This document shows, piece after piece, positions 1-7,100 of a stretch of 64,000 nt of DNA. The DNA is taken from assembly GCF_036625195.1 (NCBI RefSeq), contig NZ_JAZKUG010000001.1, forward strand, positions 4,154,001 through 4,218,000, in the 5' to 3' direction. This stretch comes from Accumulibacter sp. Lineage in GTDB: Bacteria; Pseudomonadota; Gammaproteobacteria; Burkholderiales; Rhodocyclaceae. A program made the translations under genes and the position numbers. Position 1 is the first letter of the stretch, and each line of letters begins with the position of its first letter. Below the pieces are notes generated by a model. That model was not told where the DNA came from, made no database searches, and was given only the letters and a program-made list of their open reading frames with translations.

Positions 1-314
1 TCGAGACTCTCGGCGACCGTTACCGCGTCGGCCGGCTTGCCGCTCTCGAGGAGCTTGCGCATCTGGCGATAGATGCGCCGGTGCTCATCGCGGTAGAAAT
101 CCCCTTCACCGACCAAGTCGGCGATCCGGTCGAAGGCCGCGTTGTCGAGCAGCAGGCCACCGAGGACCGACTGCTCGGCTTCCAGCGAATGGGGTGGTAC
201 ACGCAGTTCGGGCAGTACGGAGTCGGGCTGCGGGCTGCTCCCTCGCCCCGGTCTGCGCCCGGCAGGGCGCCGTTGCCCGTCATCAGGGCTGGATGCATCG
301 GACGAACTGGCCAT
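1..314 (-). CDS. dnaB: Replicative DNA helicase DnaB, N-terminal part (cut by window edge)
   Basis: DnaB is the hexameric helicase that unwinds DNA at the replication fork. The reverse strand read from the ATG at 314 gives a low-complexity Ser/Pro/Arg-rich head of about 35 residues. This runs into ELRVPPHSLEAEQSVLGGLL and later FYRDEHRRIYRQM, which are hallmark sequences of the DnaB N-terminal domain. The reading frame stays open to base 1, so the rest of the gene lies outside the window. The position downstream of rplI is the usual rpsF-priB-rpsR-rplI-dnaB order. A hairpin terminator separates it from rplI, so dnaB may have its own promoter or depend on readthrough. Confidence 0.93.
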   Translation of the reverse strand, partial: MASSSDASSPDDGQRRPAGRRPGRGSSPQPDSVLPELRVPPHSLEAEQSVLGGLLLDNAAFDRIADLVGEGDFYRDEHRRIYRQMRKLLESGKPADAVTVAESL

Positions 315-386
315 CGGGGATCCAAGACGAAAAACGGGCAAGGCCAAGAGTCTAGCGCGCCGGCGCACGCTCCGGGGCCCAGAAGC

Positions 387-413
387 AGAAAAGCCTTGCC
401 ATCAGGCAAGGCT
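387..413 (-). terminator. Rho-independent terminator after rplI
   Basis: On the reverse strand an 8-9 bp stem (AGCCTTGCC / GGCAAGGCT) with a short TGAT-type loop is followed by a T-run. It sits between the rplI stop and the dnaB start and should end most transcripts of the ribosomal operon. Confidence 0.8.
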
Positions 414-454
414 CCTCGTTGACCGCAGGCAACCCGGCCTGCCGGGCCGCTGCC

Positions 455-913
455 CTAGATCTTCGCCTGCTCGATGACCACGGCGACGGTGATCGTCGCC
501 AGCACGTCGCTGTGCAGCGCCACTTCCAGTTGCGTCTCGCCGATCGTCTTCAGTGGTCCACCCGGCATGCGTACGGCTGACTTCTCGATCTCGAAGCCCT
601 GCGCACGCAGGCCGTCGGCGACGTCGAAGTTGGTCACCGAACCAAACAGGCGACCGTCGACGCCCGCCTTGCGCTCGATGCGCACGACGATACCCGCCAG
701 CTTTTCGGCATAGGCCTGCGCGTCGGCCAGCCTCGCCGCGGCCGCCTGCTCGAGTTCGGCCCGCTTCGCCTCGAACTCCTGCAGCGCCGCCGGCGTCGCG
801 CGCCTGGCCTTGCCGGTCGGAATCAGGAAATTGCGCGCGTAGCCGTCCCTGACCTTGAGCAGATCGCCGAGATTGCCGAGGTTGGCGACCTTCTCCATCA
901 GAATGATTTGCAT
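455..913 (-). CDS. rplI: 50S ribosomal protein L9
   Basis: L9 binds 23S rRNA in the large ribosomal subunit. The 152-residue product begins MQIILMEKVANLGNLGDLLK and carries the N-terminal RNA-binding motif GYARNFLIP. The long connecting helix (residues about 50-75) and the C-terminal domain (VDGRLFGSVTNFDVA) follow, at normal family length. It is the fourth gene of the leftward rpsF-priB-rpsR-rplI unit, 14 bp after rpsR, and is followed by a hairpin terminator. Confidence 0.97.
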   Translation of the reverse strand: MQIILMEKVANLGNLGDLLKVRDGYARNFLIPTGKARRATPAALQEFEAKRAELEQAAAARLADAQAYAEKLAGIVVRIERKAGVDGRLFGSVTNFDVADGLRAQGFEIEKSAVRMPGGPLKTIGETQLEVALHSDVLATITVAVVIEQAKI

Positions 914-927
914 CGTCGTCTCCTCGC

Positions 928-1203
928 TTACTGGTGATTGTCGGTGTAGGGCAACAGCGCCAGGAAACGCGCGCGCTTGATCGCCACCGACAGCATCCGC
1001 TGATAACCCGCCTTGGTACCCGTCAGGCGGGCCGGCATGATCTTGGCGTTCTCCGCGATGTACTCCTTGAACAGATCGACATCCTTGTAGTCGATCTCCT
1101 CCATCTTCTCGGCAGTGAAGCGGCAGAACTTGCGCCGCTTGAAGAGGCCGCTTCCGCGCTTCTTGACGTTCTTGTCATCCTTCTTCTTGAAAAACCTTGG
1201 CAT
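928..1203 (-). CDS. rpsR: 30S ribosomal protein S18
   Basis: S18 pairs with S6 on the small-subunit platform. The product reads MPRFFKKKD..., then KFCRFTAEKMEEIDYKDV, and ends KRARFLALLPYTDNHQ, all typical of S18 (91 residues from this start). I chose the ATG at 1203 over an upstream ATG at 1221 because an AAGGA ribosome-binding site lies about 7 bases before it and the family normally begins M(A/P)R(Y/F)F. The start overlaps the 3' end of priB. Confidence 0.95.
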   Translation of the reverse strand: MPRFFKKKDDKNVKKRGSGLFKRRKFCRFTAEKMEEIDYKDVDLFKEYIAENAKIMPARLTGTKAGYQRMLSVAIKRARFLALLPYTDNHQ

Positions 1204-1555
1204 CTTGATTTCCTTCGACAAATTCGATCTGGGTCACATGCAGCCGCGGCTGCCTGCTGTGGCGACTGCGGGCAGCGAGAAAGCCGCTCAACTGCAGCCG
1301 CGCCCCGGGATTCGCTGCCTGCAGCCACTGCGCCGTCTCGCCGAGCGCGATTGCCTGCACCTCACATTCGACGCGGCGGTTGCTGCCGGCCTCGAGCTGC
1401 TCCGACTGGTGACCAATCAGGCACTCGGTGACCGGCACGCCGGCCGGGGTGAAGCGCAGCGCCTTGCGCTCGAGCAGGACGCCGCCGAGCTCGACACGGT
1501 TGCGCAGCGCCGCCGACTCAGGCCGCTGGCTGCTCGCCGGCGGCGGCCGGGTCAC
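1175..1555 (-). CDS. priB: Primosomal replication protein N (PriB)
   Basis: PriB is a single-stranded-DNA-binding OB-fold protein of the PriA-dependent replication restart primosome. Family-like blocks are VELGGVLLERKALRFTPAGV, IGHQSEQLE, ECEVQAIALGETAQWL and LSGFLAARSRHSRQPRLHVT. At 126 residues it is longer than usual: there is a head of about 17 residues overlapping the rpsF end by 38 bp, and a tail of about 13 residues after the usual TQIEF end that overlaps rpsR. Its place between rpsF and rpsR is diagnostic. The exact start is uncertain. Confidence 0.9.
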   Translation of the reverse strand: MTRPPPASSQRPESAALRNRVELGGVLLERKALRFTPAGVPVTECLIGHQSEQLEAGSNRRVECEVQAIALGETAQWLQAANPGARLQLSGFLAARSRHSRQPRLHVTQIEFVEGNQDAKVFQEEG

Positions 1556-1898
1556 GGACTTCCAGCAGCGACCGGGACTTCTCGTCCTTCATCATCGGCG
1601 ACGGCGCACTGACGGCGCGCTTGGCCTTGATCGTCAGATGACGAAGGATCGCATCGTTGAACTTGAAGCCGTGCTCCAGCTCGTTCAGCGTCACGCTGTC
1701 GCACTCGATGTTGAGCAGCAGATAGTGGGCCTTGTGCAGCTTCTGGATCGGATAGGCGAGCTGGCGACGACCCCAGTCCTCGAGGCGGTGGATCTGTCCG
1801 CCACGCGAGGCAATGAGCCCCTTGTAGCGCTCGACCATCGCCGGCACCTGCTCACTCTGGTCAGGATGGACGATCAGGACGATTTCGTAATGGCGCAT
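1518..1898 (-). CDS. rpsF: 30S ribosomal protein S6
   Basis: S6 binds S18 on the small ribosomal subunit. The product begins MRHYEIVLIVHPDQSEQVPA and contains HRLEDWGRRQLAYPI and KAHYLLLNIE, all canonical. The Ala/Pro-rich tail is variable in this family. The ATG at 1898 has a TAAGGAGTG ribosome-binding site about 6 bases upstream; an ATG two codons earlier is less likely. It is the first gene of the operon, preceded by a recognisable sigma-70 promoter. Confidence 0.97.
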   Translation of the reverse strand: MRHYEIVLIVHPDQSEQVPAMVERYKGLIASRGGQIHRLEDWGRRQLAYPIQKLHKAHYLLLNIECDSVTLNELEHGFKFNDAILRHLTIKAKRAVSAPSPMMKDEKSRSLLEVRDPAAAGEQPAA

Positions 1899-1961
1899 GA
1901 ACACTCCTTATGGCTGAAGCCCCCCGCCATGCGAGCGGTGGAGCAAGGTGAAAAGCCCGCG

Positions 1962-1991
1962 ATTATAGCGCTCCCGGAACCTTCCGGGCAA
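1962..1991 (-). promoter_or_regulatory. Sigma-70 promoter of the rpsF operon
   Basis: On the reverse strand TTGCCC (1986-1991) and TATAAT (1962-1967) are 18 bp apart. The -10 box lies about 64 bp upstream of the rpsF start, and no other gene intervenes. Confidence 0.75.
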
Positions 1992-2084
1992 TCACTTCGC
2001 AAGACCCGCAAGATCTCGCGACAGCGCCACACGGCGCCAGGCGTGTCTGCAGCCAGCGACTTCGCCAGCCGTGGCCAGCGGACG

Positions 2085-4055
2085 TCACCACAGCCTGCGC
2101 GTATCGATCCAGTTCACACGCCCGGTGCGTCGCTTCACTTCGTTGTACATGTGGCTCGTACCGCCCGGCCCGTCGCCACCGCCGCCGTTCCACAGGCAGA
2201 CGAAGCGCACCTTGTCGACACCCCAGGCCAGCGCGGTATGAAGCAGCCAGAGGTTGCAGCGTTCGAAGGCGTTGACCGCCTTTCCCCGGCCTCCCGCGGG
2301 CAGTGGCCCCAGTTCCTCCGGCATGATCCGCGGCTCCTCGGCCAAAGCCCCGATGACGGCAAAGTAGCGCTCTCGCCACTGCTCACCATTGCCCGCCGGC
2401 AGGACCGAGCGCTCGATGAACTCCGGTTCGGCGAAGGGCAGCATCACCTGCAGGCGGGCGCCGCGTGCCTGGCAGGCCTCGAGAAACAACAGGTCAGCGC
2501 CGTTGGCCGCCTGCGACAGCGCCAGATCACCGGCAGCGACGCCAAGCTGGTCGAGAACCGCGGCAATCCGTTCGGCTGCCAGCCCTTCCCGGTCGGCAGG
2601 AAAGCGCGGCGGCGCGCGACCTGCCGCATCGATCATGTGGCCACTGAACAGCAGCACCTGCCGCGGCGCAAAGGGTGGCGTACTGCGCGCGATCTCGCGC
2701 TCGACGATGCTCATGGCAGCAGCCGTCTCCACCGGGCGAAAATCGACGTCGCGCAGGAGGCTCAAGCTCTGCCGGCTCGATTCGAGGGCGAACCAGTCCT
2801 GGTTGGCCGCGGCGACCATGTGGCTGAACTCCCGGCGCACCGACTCGACCGGCGCCAGCAGCAGGCACGCCTCGGCGTAGCTGGCACGCGCCCAGTAGTC
2901 CTTGCGATCACGCTCCTGCGCCGTCAGGCTGGCCCAGCGCACGCCCCCTGCGAGATTCTCGATCAGCCGCGGATCGCTGTCGCCACCCAGATGCTGCCGC
3001 AGCAGCATCAGCGTCAAAGCGTTGACGCCAGCGTAATGGTGCGCGGGATCGGCGACGAAGGCCTGATGATAGGGATCGATGGCCTCTTCCAGCGCCGCAG
3101 TCTCCAAAGTCGCGGCCTCGCGCATCTGCGCCGGCGAGAGTCCGGGCTGACGCCAGAGCGCTGCCCAGCGCTCCTTCTCGATGCGCCCGGCCAGCGCCCA
3201 GCACTCGGCGTCGCGCGGATGATCGGCGGTCAGCCGCTGCGCCAGTTCGCGGGCCTCCTCGAAGCGGCCGAGGCGGCCCAGACAGACCGACATCCTCTCC
3301 CGGCTCAGCTTGTCGTCGGCGTCGATCGTCAACGCCTGTTCGAACTGTTCGAGGGCCAGTTCGTACTGCTTGAGCTTGAGCAGCGCCTGCCCGGCGGTGC
3401 GCCTGGCCTCGAGCTGCAGCGCCCGCACCGGCGTCTCCCCGGCGAGGACGAGGATGTCTCCCGGCCGGTTCTTCTGCCGCGACACCTCCATCCGGCTGGC
3501 CCACCGCTCATAGGCTTCGGAAAACTCGTTGCGTTCGGCAAGCAGGAGCCGACGCCACTCCGGTTGCTCGAGCTGCGGCATCAACTGGAAGACGGGACTC
3601 ACCTTGCGCCGGGTCGAACTGGCCATACTGGCGCAGACCATCGCCGTCAGCGCGGCGCGATCCTGCTCGACGGTCGCCGGGTCCGGCGCCCCGTCGCGCA
3701 GAGAGTAGCGCAGCTTGCGGTCGGTGTAGATGTCGAAGGGCTGGCTTGGCCGCGGCCCCTGTACCAGCACCACCCCGCGTGCGCGCAGGGCATGCCGCAC
3801 GCCGAGCTCGTACCAGACGTTGGGATTGTCCAGGGTGAGATCGGCAACGACGAGGTCGGCGATCAGCAACTCCTGGAACATGTCGGTGCGGATGTCGCCG
3901 GCACGCTGTTCCTCGTCGGCACGAAACACCTCCAGCCCCGCCGCCTCGAGGGCCGGCCGGATGTACTCGGCATAGACGCGGTTGAAGTCGATCAGTTGCC
4001 CATCGGCTGCGGGCTTGCTGCCGAAGGGCATGGCAACGAAGGCGTGTGGCGGCAT
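2085..4055 (-). CDS. TIR-like / TPR / SLOG-like multidomain protein
   Basis: A 656-residue, apparently cytosolic protein with no signal peptide or membrane segment. Residues about 5-140 start FVAMPFG and contain IADLVVADLTLDNPNVWYEL, a Rossmann-like signature shared by TIR-like and nucleoside deoxyribosyltransferase-like effector domains. The middle is helical with TPR-like repeats (for example ALLKLKQYELALEQFEQAL at about 220-250). The C-terminal third, from VLLFSGHMID through GADLLFLEACQARGARLQVM, resembles SLOG/DprA-like nucleotide-sensing folds. Similar proteins are annotated as TPR proteins with a MAP3K TRAFs-binding-like region. It is the last gene of the leftward caspase-CHAT cassette, 57 bp after the CHAT gene, with a GAGGAGA site before its ATG. 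I infer a nucleotide or NAD sensor or effector; the biochemical function is unknown. Confidence 0.75.
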   Translation of the reverse strand: MPPHAFVAMPFGSKPAADGQLIDFNRVYAEYIRPALEAAGLEVFRADEEQRAGDIRTDMFQELLIADLVVADLTLDNPNVWYELGVRHALRARGVVLVQGPRPSQPFDIYTDRKLRYSLRDGAPDPATVEQDRAALTAMVCASMASSTRRKVSPVFQLMPQLEQPEWRRLLLAERNEFSEAYERWASRMEVSRQKNRPGDILVLAGETPVRALQLEARRTAGQALLKLKQYELALEQFEQALTIDADDKLSRERMSVCLGRLGRFEEARELAQRLTADHPRDAECWALAGRIEKERWAALWRQPGLSPAQMREAATLETAALEEAIDPYHQAFVADPAHHYAGVNALTLMLLRQHLGGDSDPRLIENLAGGVRWASLTAQERDRKDYWARASYAEACLLLAPVESVRREFSHMVAAANQDWFALESSRQSLSLLRDVDFRPVETAAAMSIVEREIARSTPPFAPRQVLLFSGHMIDAAGRAPPRFPADREGLAAERIAAVLDQLGVAAGDLALSQAANGADLLFLEACQARGARLQVMLPFAEPEFIERSVLPAGNGEQWRERYFAVIGALAEEPRIMPEELGPLPAGGRGKAVNAFERCNLWLLHTALAWGVDKVRFVCLWNGGGGDGPGGTSHMYNEVKRRTGRVNWIDTRRLW

Positions 4056-4112
4056 CGGTTTCTCCTCGGCGCGACGGACGGTGGCACTGGCGGCGGCCGC
4101 GGCCGGGCGGCG

Positions 4113-7100
4113 CTAGACATCGCCTGCCGGTCGCGTGCGGCGCGGCCGGCGGGAGCGGGGCGGCACGTCGCCGGCCGCCGGCGAAGCTGCGGCGCCGGCC
4201 GCCCGTCGTCCGCTGCCTGGCCAGACGTGCTCGGCCAGTGCGTCCAGGCGCCCGGCCGCGAGCTGCCACCCCGAATCGCCAGTGCTCACCCGACGGGCAG
4301 CGCAGAATCGTGACAGCATGCCGATCTGGCTGACGATCGAGTCGAGATCGCGCGGCCTCAGCGCCAGGTTGGCCAGCGTCTCGTCATAGGCGCGGGCGAC
4401 TTCCTCATGCGCCCGCTCACCGGGTTCACCGGCCTGCAGCAGCTGCTGGTCGAGCAGCCGCTCGACCAGCAGCGCCTCGGCCGCGACGAGCGCACCCCAG
4501 GCGCCGCCGTCGCCCGCGTTGCCGGCGGTGACGCCCTGCCGGCAGTGCTCGGCGAGCGCGATTGCCGCCGCACGCTGCCCGTCATCCGGCAACAGCGCCT
4601 GCAGGGCCAGGCGATTGAGTACATGGTAGGGGCGGAACGAGCGCTCACCCGGCCTGCCCTCGCCGGCTGCGTAAGAGCGCACGCTGTCCAGCAGCGCGCC
4701 GTCCATCGCCGCCACCGCAGCCGTGTCCACCGCCTGCCGCTCCCCACTCTCGTGCCACGCGGCGAGCAGGCGGGTGGCATGGAGACTGGCCAGGCGTTTG
4801 GCGGCGCCACCGCGCAAGGCGCTGCGCTCCCCACCCGCCGTCGCCGGCGCCGCCGCATCCTGTTGCCGGCCGGCAGCGGCAACGACCTGATCGAGATCGG
4901 CGAGGCGTGCCAACGCCCTCTCGATCAGGCCGGCATCGGCGCTGGCCTCGCCAAGGCGCGCTTCGATGTTCGCCAGTTGCTCGATGGCGCCGATCGGCAC
5001 CTCGCTTGCGTCATCGTCGCTGCGCAAGGCATCGAGATAGCAGGTGCGCGCCTCGGCGAACTGGCCGAGGTCGGCCCACAGTGCGCCGACCGCGAACTGC
5101 ACGGACGGCAGGCGCAGCCAGCCAGCCGGGCACCGCTCCTTGAGCAGGCGGCGGAGACTCGTGGCGCAGGCATCGATCTCGCGTCGCGTCTGCTGGCGGC
5201 TGGCGCGCGCCAGACTGGCCCGCCGGCTGACCAGCTCATCGAGCAGTTCCTCGACCGAAGCGTAGCCCGCCTCAGCGTTGCCACCACTCTCCAGACTCGG
5301 CTCGGCCCGCCAGCCGGGATCGCCATAGGCCTGGAAGGCACCCCAGGTGATGTCCTGCGCGTTGCTCTTCCACACCGCCTTGCGCGCTTCGTACACTGCC
5401 TCGCCGAAAGGCAGCCGCTCGACCAGCAGATGGCGGTAGAAGGCGTTGCCGAAAACCAGTGCCCCCTGATCGTCGACCGCCCAGCCGGCAACGATGACGC
5501 AGCGCACGCCACAGTCGATCAGCTCGCGCGCCACGCTGGCGGCGAGCAGGTTGCCGTCGCGCACGGTCGCCTCCGGCGCCGTGTCGGCAGCCACGGCGGT
5601 GTCGATCCTGCCGAGATGACAGCAACTCAGGAACACCAGTTCGGGAACCGTCTCCATCGCCCTGATCTCGGCCGCGCTCAGCAGCAGCCCGTCGGAGAGG
5701 ACGACGCCGCTGCGCCGCCGGCCATCGGCGTGCAGCTGGTCGAAGACGCCATGCGCCGAGATGTGCAGCAGGCGGTGGTTCTCCTGGTACAGTCGCGTGA
5801 GGACGTCGCAGGCGCGCCAGTCGGCACCGATCGCCGACAACACCTGATACCCCATCGCCTGCAGCAGGGCTGCCACTTCGTTCGCCTCGCTCTCGGCGCC
5901 CGGCAAGGGCGGCGGATTGCTTGCATCCGGCCGCCGCGGGTCGGGAAAGGCGCGCGTGAAGCCTTCGACCGAGGGGTTGCCGACGACGAAGGCGCGGCGC
6001 TCGAATCCCTGCCGCACCTGCCGCCGGAACTCGGCGGTGGCAAACTGCCGGACCACCGGCGTGCGCAGCGCCAACGGCAGCTTCTCGCCGCCGCCGCCCG
6101 GCGAGTCGGCGAACATCAGCTCCCACGGCAGGTTCGCCGTGTACTCGTCGACCACGAGGACGATCCGCTCGAGCTGCCGCGCCGCGTCCTTGAAGTCGTT
6201 CGGCACCATCAGCTGGAAGAGCGCGCGCCCGAAGCTTTCCTGCCAGACGGAGCTGTGGATCTGCTGCCGCACCAGCATCTCGACGAGGCCCGGCTGACGC
6301 TGATGAACGATCGACTCGGCACGCGCCCGCTGGCCGACGTAGAGAAAGCGCAGGCGATCGCTGACCGCCGTGCGCGTCACCCGCAGCGGCCGCCCGGCTG
6401 CCTCACCGGACGCCGCGACAGCAACCGGCGGCGGAGCCGCCGCCAGCGGCTCGCGCCGATCGGCGTCGTCGGTGATCATCAGCCGCGGCCAGTACGAGTA
6501 GGCAGAACCGCTGCGGTCGAACAGGCGCCGCCGCCAACCTTCACCCTGCTGCAGTTGCGGCCGACAGACGAGGGCGACCCCGTGCCGGCCAAGCACACCG
6601 GCAAGCCGCTCGGGCACCCGGCGCAAGGCGTAGGCGGCGGTGATCGCGGTGTCCTGGTACAGTTCGACGATCTCCACCCGGCTCACCCGCATTTGACGCC
6701 GGGTTGCCTCGTGGAAACGCGCGTTGGCCTCGACGACCCCGCGCACCAGCGCCTCGACCGAAGCCGCGACCGAAACGCTGGCCGACGAGTTGTAGCCGAG
6801 CAGCAGCGTCGCCAGCGGCAGGTCGCGATCCTCGTCACCGAGGACGTCGATCGCCTGCAGCAGATAGCGCAGCACGCCCGCCCGCACGGCGGCAGTCAGG
6901 TCCTCGATGTTGAGGCTGCCATCGTAGCGCCCGAGGCCACAGACGACGGCACCGCGGAGGCTGCCGCGGCGCCTTTCCTGTGCATTCGGCAGCCGCAAGA
7001 CGACGGTCGCACTGCCCCGCGGTCCGGCATAGAGGCCAAGGTTGTAGCGCTCGCCGAGATCACCGGCGAGCAATTCGCGGTCGATCAGCGCCTCGGCGCC

